A stretch of 64,000 nt of DNA, from the NCBI GenBank assembly GCA_038527215.1, contig JBCBGC010000026.1:1-64000 (forward strand), read 5' to 3'. Under the pieces are notes generated by a model. It was not told the origin of the DNA, searched no databases, and was given only the letters and a program-made list of their open reading frames with translations. The stretch comes from JAWPMV01 sp038527215 (GTDB taxonomy: Bacteria; Bacteroidota; Bacteroidia; J057). Position 1 is the first letter of the stretch. The number at the start of each line of letters is the position of its first letter. Shown here piece after piece: positions 1-8,012 of the stretch. The translations under genes were made by a program, and so were the position numbers.

Positions 1-87
1 AATTAACAGCAAGCTACCGGCGATCAGCAGCGATTTTCCATTCAGGCTCGCTACGCCCAGGTTGATAGACCTTCCAGAATGTGTCAT
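1..87 (-). CDS. Partial membrane or secreted protein start, runs off left edge
   Basis: An ATG at 85-87 on the minus strand opens a frame that stays open for 29 codons to the window edge. It begins MTHSGRSINLG and ends in a hydrophobic stretch (SLLIAGSLLLI), which could be a signal peptide or first membrane segment. The start lies 10 bases after the stop codon of the upstream membrane protein (98-718), so the two are probably co-transcribed. Too little is visible to name a family. Confidence 0.4.
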   Translation of the reverse strand, partial: MTHSGRSINLGVASLNGKSLLIAGSLLLI

Positions 88-97
88 GGTGCGGTTG

Positions 98-718
98 TTA
101 TGGCTGTTCTGGTAAACGGATTTTTAACAATAGATTTTTCTGAAAACTGGTATTTCCCCTCCGAAAATCAATGTCCTCAGCTTGCCCGTAATAGCCGGGT
201 TTTACTGCTTTTACACTAGCAAATCCTTTGGCTTCTTCTATTTCAAAACTATGCCGGTAATATCCCCATTCATCTGCCTCAACCACTTCCAGCATTTCAT
301 TTTTATACCGTATTTCCACCTTTGCATATCGGGCATTCAGCTGTTGTATATGCCCATCTCTTTGAATTTCGTAGTACACGTAGCCATTGATGCTTACTTT
401 ATAGGGCGTGTAGGTGTATAAACCCAGCACCGTGCCCCACAATAGGATCGTGCCTGCTACCGGAACCCATAAGGGAATTTGAAACTTCTTTCTTGGAGGG
501 GTGTCTTCCAGGTCGTCTGCCAGGGTGGGTTCCTTATTCTTCTGATACAAGAACATAAAGTAAACCACCCAGAGACCTACCAGGAGAAATGTCAGATAGG
601 GACCATATTCCCCAGTAGCTCCTTCCCAAACGTTCTCTACCAGGGACAGAACTGTGCTGACGCCTCCCACTATAAGGGCAATAAGCGTATGTGCAGGCTT
701 TTGCGATTCTCTGGCCAC
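98..718 (-). CDS. Membrane protein with three TM helices and a carboxypeptidase-regulatory-like tail
   Basis: A protein of 206 aa that I do not recognise as a named family. Hydrophobic segments lie near residues 11-30, 38-58 and 83-103. The remaining C-terminal 100 residues look like a beta-rich domain with the pattern NGYVYY...A.VEIRY...E.V.AD.WGYY...VKPGYYG, which resembles carboxypeptidase regulatory-like or CNA-B folds found in envelope proteins. The start is GTG at 718; a stop codon lies two codons upstream, so no longer start is possible. It is followed after 10 bases by another minus-strand frame cut by the window edge. The function is unknown. Confidence 0.7.
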   Translation of the reverse strand: MARESQKPAHTLIALIVGGVSTVLSLVENVWEGATGEYGPYLTFLLVGLWVVYFMFLYQKNKEPTLADDLEDTPPRKKFQIPLWVPVAGTILLWGTVLGLYTYTPYKVSINGYVYYEIQRDGHIQQLNARYAKVEIRYKNEMLEVVEADEWGYYRHSFEIEEAKGFASVKAVKPGYYGQAEDIDFRRGNTSFQKNLLLKIRLPEQP

Positions 719-887
719 AAGTCAAAGAGGAAAAAATGCGATAAACTGGTAGATATTTAAGTTAGTCAAAATGACTATCACCTCAAAATATACGACATGA
801 TATAAGGATGGTTACGGAAAAGCAAAATCCCCTACCCCTATTTCGGTATTTGTCATAAAAAACAAGAAAAAGAAGGAAAAATGAGGC

Positions 888-1568
888 TTAGCGACTACCG
901 AATACCGCACTTCCGATTCTAACCAGGGTCGCCCCCTGGGCAATAGCCAAGGGAAAATCTCCAGACATGCCCATAGATAGTTCCCGGAGGTCCAGGCGGT
1001 CATGCTCAATATCCTGGCAGCTTTCCAGGGCTTTTCTCAAGCGACCAAATTGACGGCTAATCTCTGCTTCATCCGCAATAAAGGCGGCCATGCCCATCAG
1101 GCCTTTGATTTCCACATGGGGAAATTCATCCAATCTTTCCAGCAAGCCTCGCACCCCGGCCTCATCCAGACCGGATTTCGCATCCTCCTCAGAGATGTTC
1201 ATTTGAATCAGGCAGGGGATAATGCGCTCATGTTTGGCGCCTTGCTTACTGACCTCTGCCAGGAGACGTTCCGAGTCTACCGAATGGATGAGCGAGATAA
1301 AAGGGGCAATGTACTTCACCTTATTCCGCTGCAGGCTGCCAATCATATGCCATTCTGCCTCCGGCAGGAGCGGATGTTTTTCCCGCAACTCCTGCACGCG
1401 GTTCTCCCCAAAAATGCGCTGTCCAGACTGGAAGGCCTCCTGAATCAGCTCAATAGGCTTGGTTTTAGAAACAGCTACCAGCTTTACGGAGGCTGGAGAG
1501 CGGTCATGGGTTTGAGCGGCTTCGGCAATTGCGGTCTGAATATGCGTGAGATTTGCGGAAATGGACAT
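888..1568 (-). CDS. yggS: YggS/PLPBP family pyridoxal-phosphate homeostasis protein
   Basis: A protein of 226 aa with the full family signature: VAVSKTKP carrying the PLP-binding lysine (K35), FGENRVQE, IHSVDS, MNI.EE..KSG, LSMGMSGDF and the terminal VRIGSAVFGSR. Members are single-domain TIM-barrel proteins that bind PLP without known catalysis and buffer vitamin B6 and amino-acid pools in the cytoplasm. Length agrees with the E. coli protein. The ATG at 1568 is followed directly by the conserved N-terminus. A good Bacteroidota -7 element lies about 28 bases upstream, so the gene is probably transcribed alone. Confidence 0.95.
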   Translation of the reverse strand: MSISANLTHIQTAIAEAAQTHDRSPASVKLVAVSKTKPIELIQEAFQSGQRIFGENRVQELREKHPLLPEAEWHMIGSLQRNKVKYIAPFISLIHSVDSERLLAEVSKQGAKHERIIPCLIQMNISEEDAKSGLDEAGVRGLLERLDEFPHVEIKGLMGMAAFIADEAEISRQFGRLRKALESCQDIEHDRLDLRELSMGMSGDFPLAIAQGATLVRIGSAVFGSR

Positions 1569-1595
1569 AGGCTAGGGTTTTTGACATCCAGGAGG

Positions 1596-1630
1596 CAAAT
1601 TTAGCCGTTAGCAGGCTAAGTTGGTGCAAG
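1596..1630 (-). promoter_or_regulatory. Bacteroidota-type promoter for yggS
   Basis: Read on the minus strand, TAAATTTG (1596-1603) matches the Bacteroidota -7 consensus TAnnTTTG exactly. A TTG at 1627-1629 lies 23 bases further upstream and could be the -33 element, although the spacing is slightly long. The start codon is about 28 bases downstream. Confidence 0.5.
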
Positions 1631-1712
1631 AAATCTCAGGTTTTTCTTTAGCCCGTGCAGCATCTTTTCCACGACTTGCGTCAAGAGGAAAATCAACAAC
1701 GGATTTGTCCAC

Positions 1713-3026
1713 ATGAAAAAGCTATTTACGATTACCTCTACTCTCCTGGTCCTCGGCATGATGCTGCTAAATGGATGCCTGCAGGACAAGTGTACCCAGA
1801 CGATGACCTTCTATACCTATGAGCCGGTCTATAAGTCTCTGGAGGAAGTCCGGGCGGGCGTGAAGTCTGAAGCTGCACGAAGCATCCAGCGCCCGGGAAA
1901 AATCTATTTTAAAGATGCTTATGTCTTCATCGTTGAAGTCAATGAAGGGGTCCATGTCCTGAACAACACCGATCCCAGCCAACCCTCTTCTGAGGCCTTT
2001 ATTGCCGTACCAGGCGCCCGCGACCTGGCCATTCGTGGCAACAGCATGTACGTGGATTCCTATCTGGACCTGGTGGCCATTGATATTACCAATGTGCAAG
2101 CTGCGGTAGAAACCCACCGGGAAACCGACGTTTTTCATTACGGAACCTGGCACCCCGGCCTTTGGGCAGACCAAAACCTGGGCATTGCCGTCGACTGGAT
2201 CGAAACGGAGCATGTTGAAGAAGCTGAATGTGGAGATAATAATTTCCTTGGGGGATGGGGCGGAAATGCTTTTTTCCGGGCCGAAGCCCTCGATTTGGCT
2301 GGAGCTGCTTCCAACAGCAACCTGAACGCACCCAGCGCTGGAGGGGGTTCTGACGTCTCTTCAGGTGTAGGCGGTTCTATGGCCCGCTTTACGATCAGCG
2401 GAAGTTACCTCTATACCGTGCCTCAGGGACAACTTCTGGTCTTTGATGTAGCCAGTCCTGCCACCCCGAACAAGGTGAGCGAGCAGTGGATCAACTGGGA
2501 TGTGGAAACCATTTTCCCCAAAGGAGATAAATTGTTCATCGGATCTCAGACCGGAATGCATATTTATTCTATTGCCCAACCAACCTCTCCGGAACATGTA
2601 TCGTCTATCCAACATGTACGCAGTTGTGATCCGGTCGTGGTAGAAGGGAACTATGCCTATGTAACCATCCGCGATGGTAATAACTGTGGGGGCGAAAGTG
2701 TGAATCAGCTCTTTGTAGTAGACCTGACCAATATCCAAAGTCCGCAAACCATTGCGACCTATGAGATGCACAATCCACATGGCTTAGGTATCCGTAACGG
2801 AATCCTATTCCTGTGTGATGGAGACGAAGGGCTGAAGGTATTTGACGCCAGTGATGTATACAAAATTGATGACAACCAACTGGCGCACTTTAAGAACATC
2901 CACGCCTTTGACGTGATTCCGTTGCACAACCTGCTGCTGATGATCGGAGAGGATGGACTGTATCAGTACGATTACTCGGACCTGGATAATATCTATCAAT
3001 TGAGTCATATCCCGGTCATAAGATAA
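1713..3026 (+). CDS. LVIVD-repeat surface lipoprotein
   Basis: A protein of 437 aa beginning with a lipoprotein signal peptide: basic MKK, a hydrophobic core and the lipobox LNGC with the lipidated Cys at residue 22. The rest is built of repeated blades such as VFIVEVNEGVHVLNNTDPSQP, YVDSYLDLVAIDITNV, LLVFDVASPATPNKV, QLFVVDLTNIQSPQTI and GLKVFDASDVYKI, which is the LVIVD beta-propeller pattern common in Bacteroidota. Such proteins are thought to be surface or outer-membrane propellers; no enzymatic residues are recognised. An unusual Gly/Ser/Asn-rich insertion sits around residues 185-220. The gene ends just before a strong terminator. Confidence 0.85.
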   Translation: MKKLFTITSTLLVLGMMLLNGCLQDKCTQTMTFYTYEPVYKSLEEVRAGVKSEAARSIQRPGKIYFKDAYVFIVEVNEGVHVLNNTDPSQPSSEAFIAVPGARDLAIRGNSMYVDSYLDLVAIDITNVQAAVETHRETDVFHYGTWHPGLWADQNLGIAVDWIETEHVEEAECGDNNFLGGWGGNAFFRAEALDLAGAASNSNLNAPSAGGGSDVSSGVGGSMARFTISGSYLYTVPQGQLLVFDVASPATPNKVSEQWINWDVETIFPKGDKLFIGSQTGMHIYSIAQPTSPEHVSSIQHVRSCDPVVVEGNYAYVTIRDGNNCGGESVNQLFVVDLTNIQSPQTIATYEMHNPHGLGIRNGILFLCDGDEGLKVFDASDVYKIDDNQLAHFKNIHAFDVIPLHNLLLMIGEDGLYQYDYSDLDNIYQLSHIPVIR

Positions 3027-3082
3027 GCACGAACTCACCGTGCAAAACACTTAGCGTGTTACTTAGTGGTGTGTGAAACCCG

Positions 3083-3113
3083 GAGGCTGCCTATATCGGC
3101 AGCCTCTTTTTTT
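3083..3113 (+). terminator. Rho-independent terminator after the LVIVD lipoprotein gene
   Basis: A perfect 9-bp stem (GAGGCTGCC at 3083-3091 and GGCAGCCTC at 3098-3106) with a 6-base loop is followed by seven T residues. Confidence 0.9.
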
Positions 3114-3119
3114 ATGGGA

Positions 3120-3626
3120 TTATTTTCTGAATACCTGGACTTCTTTGCGCACCTTGGCATAGCGATCTTTTTTGCCGCCAATATCGAAGGTGATGCGCGT
3201 GCTTCCAATCAGTCCTCCGAGAATCATCCCCGGAATGATAGCCGGAACGCCAATAAATAAGCCTTTGTCGCTGGCACTCATCCGAAAGAGGCACCATTCA
3301 TTGGGGCGGCAAGGAGGATCATCTCCCATGGCAAAGCCTACCAGAAAGCCTGCCGCAAAGCCAATCCCAGCCCCTGCGGCAATCCCTTTGATGATTCGTC
3401 CCTTACGTCGGAATTGAAGTTTTTCGAGGTCTGCAATGGCATAGGTTAGGGGAGCTTGCTCTTCAGCAGCCTTTTTGGGCAGGATGAGGATGTCGCTTTC
3501 GCTGGCGTCTAATAAGACGCCTTTGACAGGCTTGTCCTGGGTTTGGACATAGGCCCAGGTTCGGTGTTGAGCAAAAGTCTGAGCACAAACTAAGGTGAGG
3601 AGAAGACTTAGGGTGATTTTGTTCAT
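3120..3626 (-). CDS. Exported protein with glycine-zipper membrane segments
   Basis: A protein of 168 aa with a cleavable signal peptide (MNKITLSLLLTLVCAQTFAQ). Residues 20-75 form a small beta-rich part (VKGVLLDASESDILIL.K) reminiscent of domains that report on a cell's stress or surface status in other Bacteroidota proteins, but not assignable. Residues 80-150 contain two Gly-rich hydrophobic stretches (GIAAGAGIGFAAGFLVGFAMG and GVPAIIPGMILGGLIG) like glycine-zipper segments of outer-membrane-associated proteins. Two cysteines flank a short PCRPNEWC loop and may form a disulfide. It converges on the LVIVD gene, whose terminator lies directly after its stop. Function unknown. Confidence 0.75.
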   Translation of the reverse strand: MNKITLSLLLTLVCAQTFAQHRTWAYVQTQDKPVKGVLLDASESDILILPKKAAEEQAPLTYAIADLEKLQFRRKGRIIKGIAAGAGIGFAAGFLVGFAMGDDPPCRPNEWCLFRMSASDKGLFIGVPAIIPGMILGGLIGSTRITFDIGGKKDRYAKVRKEVQVFRK

Positions 3627-3772
3627 GGCTTAAGAGTTTTTCGTGTAATGTGTGATGAACTGAGCTTAAGGTAAGGCCTGGGGAGTCTTTTTGTCCAATT
3701 CTATCTTGGAGCTTTTTTCCATTCCTTTTTTTCTTCTGGCAAAAAATCCCAGAGTCGTAAGATCTGCTTCAG

Positions 3773-3798
3773 CCTTTCGGGAAAATTTCCCAAAAAGG
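3773..3798. promoter_or_regulatory. Imperfect inverted repeat in the intergenic region
   Basis: GGGAAA-A-TTTCCC at 3779-3791 is a perfect inverted repeat around one base and is extended on both sides by CCTTT and AAAGG. It lies about 100 bases upstream of the -7 element at 3886 and could be an operator or a hairpin. The rest of the 297 bp between the divergent genes (3627-3923) shows no gene. Confidence 0.25.
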
Positions 3799-3885
3799 CC
3801 GTCCTGCGCTCTCAGGACCATGGACTCACCCCAAAAAAGCCTCGCCCCTTCGGTAGAGCCATTACCTGCCCCCTGTATAGCCTTC

Positions 3886-3893
3886 TACCTTTG
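3886..3893 (+). promoter_or_regulatory. Bacteroidota -7 element upstream of the exported protein gene
   Basis: TACCTTTG is an exact TAnnTTTG match, 31 bases before the ATG at 3924. No clear -33 TTG is seen. Its position supports the start at 3924 rather than the in-frame TTG at 3891, which would lie inside the promoter. Confidence 0.45.
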
Positions 3894-3923
3894 ACGCTAT
3901 ACTTCAAACACACCAAACCTATC

Positions 3924-4814
3924 ATGAACTTTACAAGCCGACCCAAAGCCTTGCCGATCCTTGGTTCATTATTGATCATCTGTCTGACCATGACCGGCTT
4001 GTTCGCTCAAAGCAACAAACCTTCTGCCGAATGGAATGCCGTACAGATGCAGGCCCACCATGAAGCGCAAGTCCACGATATTCTGGGCACTGAGGCTGCC
4101 TTTCATAATCCTCAGGGCCATCAATATTATCTCAGCCCTTCGGCCATTCCTTTGGCAGCGGGTGAGTGGTATTACCGAAACCAAATGGTTACGCTCAATT
4201 CCATCCGGGCGGGTCTCACGGATCATATCTCCGCTGGGGCAGGCATGGAAGTCGTTACGGCGATTATGTCAGTGGTAGAGCAAGAGACTTTGCCCGTATT
4301 CTTTGTGGAAGCACAAGCGAGTACCCAACTCCGCCCAGGTATATATGCCGGGGCAGGGATCAAAGCGGCCCAGTACATGGAACCCGGGGAAGGTATGGGC
4401 CTGGCGCATGGCATGGTGACCATCGGGAATCCGAACCGTAACCTGACTTTTGGCGCAGGCATCGGTACCGAATACAACCAAAATGGGCTAGCCAAGTCCC
4501 AACCTTTTGGGGTCTTTCACCTCTCTGGTATGACCCGGGTAAGTCCTCGCCTGAGCCTGGTCATGGACCATGTCTTAACCTCCAAACGACTGACCTACGA
4601 GAATAACCGCTGGTCGCGGGACCAGACGCTGGCTTCTATGATGGGGCTCCGCATCCACGGCCGCAAAGCCAGTCTGGATCTTGCCCTGGTACCGGTCATT
4701 CATTTTCATACCTACCAAGATGAAGCGGGCGTCCGGACCATGGAAGCTGACTGGTATGAGCTGTTTATCGGCCCGACCATCGTGCCTTATATCGGATTTA
4801 GCTATCCGTTGTAA
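3924..4814 (+). CDS. Exported beta-rich protein, probable outer-membrane barrel
   Basis: A protein of 296 aa. The ATG at 3924 gives a classical signal peptide ending at TGLFAQ. The mature part has alternating short strands with Gly and aromatic residues (NQMVTLNSIRAGLTDHISAGAGMEVV, GIYAGAGIKAAQYM, RNLTFGAGIGTEYNQN, SLDLALVPVIHFHTY) and ends in FIGPTIVPYIGFSYPL. This is the appearance of a Bacteroidota outer-membrane beta-barrel of unknown role. It converges with fabH, and a shared bidirectional terminator separates them. Confidence 0.75.
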   Translation: MNFTSRPKALPILGSLLIICLTMTGLFAQSNKPSAEWNAVQMQAHHEAQVHDILGTEAAFHNPQGHQYYLSPSAIPLAAGEWYYRNQMVTLNSIRAGLTDHISAGAGMEVVTAIMSVVEQETLPVFFVEAQASTQLRPGIYAGAGIKAAQYMEPGEGMGLAHGMVTIGNPNRNLTFGAGIGTEYNQNGLAKSQPFGVFHLSGMTRVSPRLSLVMDHVLTSKRLTYENNRWSRDQTLASMMGLRIHGRKASLDLALVPVIHFHTYQDEAGVRTMEADWYELFIGPTIVPYIGFSYPL

Positions 4815-4830
4815 GGAGCTACCAAAAAGG

Positions 4831-4863
4831 AAACCGCCGACTCAGTCCTTGAGTCGGCGGTTT
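4831..4863. terminator. Bidirectional terminator between convergent genes
   Basis: A 13-bp perfect stem, AAACCGCCGACTC at 4831-4843 and GAGTCGGCGGTTT at 4851-4863, has a 7-base loop. The A-rich left arm and T-rich right arm let it work in both directions for the exported protein gene and fabH. Confidence 0.85.
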
Positions 4864-4880
4864 ATATATTTCAGATTCGT

Positions 4881-5885
4881 TTACCAGCGCAATAGCGCCG
4901 AGGCCCAGGTAAAGCCACTACCAAAGGCAGCCAGACAGACCAGGTCGCCTTCTTTGACTTTGCCCATTTCCCAGGCTTCATTCAGGGCAATCGGAATAGA
5001 AGCCGCAGTGGTATTCCCGTACTTCATGATGTTGTTATGTACCTTTTCCGGCGGCAGGCCGATGGTTCTTCGCACCGCTTCGGCGATGCGCAGGTTGGCC
5101 TGGTGAGGAATAAACATGTCAATATCCTCTGGTTTAAGCTGTGTGGCCGTTAAGGCTTCCATGATCACTTCCGGAAATTTCTCTACCGCAAACTTAAAGA
5201 CATAGCGTCCGTTCATGGTGGGATAAATCGAACGATCGTCGATCATATCCTGGGTCAGGTGGCGTTCTTTGTGACCGCTGGGGGCCAGGACGGCCAGACG
5301 CTCGGCATGCGTTCCATCCGCGTGAAGGTGGGTGGTCAGAATCCCCTGGTTTTCCTCTTCAGTGGGTTGCAAAATGACGGCTCCAGCTCCATCCCCAAAG
5401 AGAACGGTTACGTCCCGGCCTTCATCAGAGAAATCCAATCCAGAGGAATGGATCTCGGAACCTACCAGCAAGACGTTTTTATACATGCCGGTCTTGATAA
5501 ACTGGTCGGCAATGGAAAGGCCATAAATAAAACCAGAACACTGGTTGCGGATATCCAGGGCAGGTATGCCTTTATCCGCTAAGCCAAGGTCTCTTTGCAA
5601 GAGTACCCCGGATCCGGGAAACATATAATCCGGATTCAGGGTACCAAAGATGATAAAATCTATTTCTTCAACAGAGATGCCGGCTCTTTCACAAGCCATG
5701 AGGGCGGCTTTGGCGCCCATGTTGGAAACGGTATCTTCTCCAGGGGTAAAATAACGACGTTGTTTGATTCCGGAACGCTCTTGTATCCATTCGTCGGAGG
5801 TATCAAATCGTTGAGCTAGATCGTCGTTCGTTACTACATTTTTGGGTACATAATATCCAATGCCGGCAATTTTGCTGCGCTTCAT
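4881..5885 (-). CDS. fabH: 3-oxoacyl-ACP synthase III (KASIII, FabH)
   Basis: A protein of 334 aa that condenses acetyl- or branched acyl-CoA with malonyl-ACP to start fatty-acid synthesis in the cytoplasm. The catalytic triad is present: Cys116 in NQCSGF, His261 in PHQAN and Asn291 in YGNTTAAS. The C-terminal AAFGSGFTWASALLRW is typical. It stands alone between convergent and unrelated genes rather than in a fab cluster, and contains an insertion around SGHKERHLTQDMIDDRS seen in FabH2-like paralogues, so it may be a second KASIII or one that uses other primers. Confidence 0.93.
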   Translation of the reverse strand: MKRSKIAGIGYYVPKNVVTNDDLAQRFDTSDEWIQERSGIKQRRYFTPGEDTVSNMGAKAALMACERAGISVEEIDFIIFGTLNPDYMFPGSGVLLQRDLGLADKGIPALDIRNQCSGFIYGLSIADQFIKTGMYKNVLLVGSEIHSSGLDFSDEGRDVTVLFGDGAGAVILQPTEEENQGILTTHLHADGTHAERLAVLAPSGHKERHLTQDMIDDRSIYPTMNGRYVFKFAVEKFPEVIMEALTATQLKPEDIDMFIPHQANLRIAEAVRRTIGLPPEKVHNNIMKYGNTTAASIPIALNEAWEMGKVKEGDLVCLAAFGSGFTWASALLRW

Positions 5886-5944
5886 AATCCTTTTTCCCGT
5901 TAAATTCTAAAAAAGCCAGCAAACTTCCCAACGTCAGCCAGCAT

Positions 5945-7744
5945 TTAGATGCTAACCCGGAATAGGCGTACTTGTTTTCCCTGACGCACCCGGAGCAGAT
6001 AATGTCCTTGCGCGATACCTGGGGTAGCCAGAGTATAAGTCTGGGCACCGTGGAAAGCGGCTAAGCTTTGGAAAGCCAGGCGTCGGCCTGCCAGGTCCAG
6101 TAGTTCCATCTGTAAATCTTCTTCCCCTGGAGCACTGAGGTTGATGCGCAGGCTGTTCCTTTCGGCACTTGCGCTCACCTGATGGATTTCCAAGCCTGCT
6201 TCGGCCCGCTCTACCTGGATTTGATCAGAGTAGGAAAAAGTCCCATCTATATCATAGGCTTTCAGCCGATAGTAGGCGTAGCCAAAAGGAGCGGCTTGAT
6301 CCGTGAAGTAATACTGCTGAGGATCGGGAGAATCTCCATAGCTGAGCTGGGTGCCTAAGGGTTGGAAGTCTATCCCATTCAGGCTTCTTTCCACTTCAAA
6401 GCGATCGAGGTTTCTTTCCCAATCAGTTTTCCATTGCAGTTGGTTTTGGTAACCGCGATTTTCACCGGAAAAAGTCTCAATTTCTACGGGCAGGGGAGGA
6501 TTGACGACCGGGAGGCGATCCAGCTGAATTTTAAAGCTACAGCCAGAACCCCGGGTACCTTCAGCGATCAGGCCATAGGTATTCCCTGGCACCAGGGCCG
6601 GAAGGGCTACCTCCAGGTCTGCACTGGGATAGGTCAGGGTTTGGGAGGGTTCCAGACAAGAGAGCAAATTATAATCCTCGGCCGAGGTACAGGTCATATT
6701 ACTGACCAGAGATAATTTAAAGGTATTGGCCCCCATTTCGCCCGGGCATTGGGTATTGCCCACGTGGACATACCAGCCCGAACCCGAAACGTTGGTAGGG
6801 AGGGTAAAGGTGAAAAATACCGTTTTGTCCACCTCCGCTACACAAGTGCTGGATTTGATGTTGGTCAGTGGGACCAGAACATCGCCGTAGTGAAGGATGG
6901 GGTTACAGCCGAAAAGGAATGCCGAGCGGTACCAGTGATCTTCCGTCTCTGAACCAAGGCTACATTCTCCCTGTATCCGCTCTTTGGTCGCGCAAGCGTT
7001 GGTGCCACACAGGGCATCACCCCAGGTGTTGGAGCCACCGGAAGCGTATAAAGCATCAATGCCGCTGCCTACCGTCAGGGCGATGGCATTGCTGCAGCGA
7101 TCATTGGCAGGTGCGAGACAAGTCGGAGTGGTGCTATTGGTGCGGCTACATACCTGCACCGAGCCGCCGGTCCCACTCTCCCGTTCGAACACCAGAAAAT
7201 AGGTCCCTTCTCCATCCAGACCCTCGGCAGAAATGGTGAAATTCGAGGTGGTTCCTCCGGTAACCGTAAAGCAGTTTCTCACTCGGTTACTAAAGGCATT
7301 GTGGTCATTGTTGATGGAATTGCTCCACTCACAGGCCGGAATCGCAGCTCCACTCCCGTCTTTGGATTCGGAATACACCAGAAAGTACTGTACCACGGAG
7401 GTCGTGGTGGTAGTAAAATCGATGGAAATTTCAAATTCCATGTTGTATTGCTGAGAGGGATCTCCGGCTTCAAATTTGAACCAAAGGTCCTGGGAGCAAC
7501 CTATAGCATTGCAATTGTTGGGAAATCCCGCAAAGGCAAGGCTGAGGTTGGTCAGATAGGTGCTTTGGGGCACACCGGTACAAGTACCCGAAAAAACGCC
7601 ACTGGCTGGGGTAGTACAGGTGTAAGGAACACCGGGGGGAGAAATCAATAAATCTATCGCTGAAGCACAGTCATTGGCTACCAGGGTTTGGCTGCCAAAG
7701 CTAAGCGTCCCCATAAACAGGAGGAATAGGTAAAAGAAACGCAT
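5945..7744 (-). CDS. Secreted protein with T9SS type A sorting domain
   Basis: A protein of 599 aa. The ATG at 7744 begins a signal peptide (MRFFYLFLLFMGTLSFG..TLVA); an upstream in-frame ATG at 7813 would bury it. The body is Cys- and Thr-rich with two similar blocks opening CASAIDLLISPPG and CSNAIALTVGSG, as in Bacteroidota secreted adhesin-like repeats. Residues near 430-515 form a fibronectin-like domain (LQWKTDWERNLDRFEVERSLNG...YYRLKAYDIDG). The last 75 residues (LELLDLAGRRLAFQ...G.YLLRVRQGKQVRLFRVSI) are a type A T9SS C-terminal domain, which directs export through the outer membrane. The substrate or ligand is unknown. Confidence 0.88.
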   Translation of the reverse strand: MRFFYLFLLFMGTLSFGSQTLVANDCASAIDLLISPPGVPYTCTTPASGVFSGTCTGVPQSTYLTNLSLAFAGFPNNCNAIGCSQDLWFKFEAGDPSQQYNMEFEISIDFTTTTTSVVQYFLVYSESKDGSGAAIPACEWSNSINNDHNAFSNRVRNCFTVTGGTTSNFTISAEGLDGEGTYFLVFERESGTGGSVQVCSRTNSTTPTCLAPANDRCSNAIALTVGSGIDALYASGGSNTWGDALCGTNACATKERIQGECSLGSETEDHWYRSAFLFGCNPILHYGDVLVPLTNIKSSTCVAEVDKTVFFTFTLPTNVSGSGWYVHVGNTQCPGEMGANTFKLSLVSNMTCTSAEDYNLLSCLEPSQTLTYPSADLEVALPALVPGNTYGLIAEGTRGSGCSFKIQLDRLPVVNPPLPVEIETFSGENRGYQNQLQWKTDWERNLDRFEVERSLNGIDFQPLGTQLSYGDSPDPQQYYFTDQAAPFGYAYYRLKAYDIDGTFSYSDQIQVERAEAGLEIHQVSASAERNSLRINLSAPGEEDLQMELLDLAGRRLAFQSLAAFHGAQTYTLATPGIAQGHYLLRVRQGKQVRLFRVSI

Positions 7745-8012
7745 ATTTGTAACGTAGTTGGGGCTGATCTGGCAATAAAAGGGAAACGATTTTTTCCATT
7801 TTCTAACCAACACAGCATTTCAGATATCAACGTAAATAAAGACTATCTCCGTATAAAATGGCTGCGTGGCTATCCTTTAGACTAGTGGGGAAACTAAAAG
7901 TAATCTTTTTTCTACAAAAAACCACATGACTATTATCCAGTGGATAGAATAATTTCCCCATTGGACTAAGGTGGTGTTTGAACCAGAGGTTCACCAGTTT
8001 ACAGGCTGGATG

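Noticed and set aside
1002..1604. Long plus-strand frame inside yggS
   Set aside because: It is antisense to a well-supported gene and shows no domain or signal peptide.
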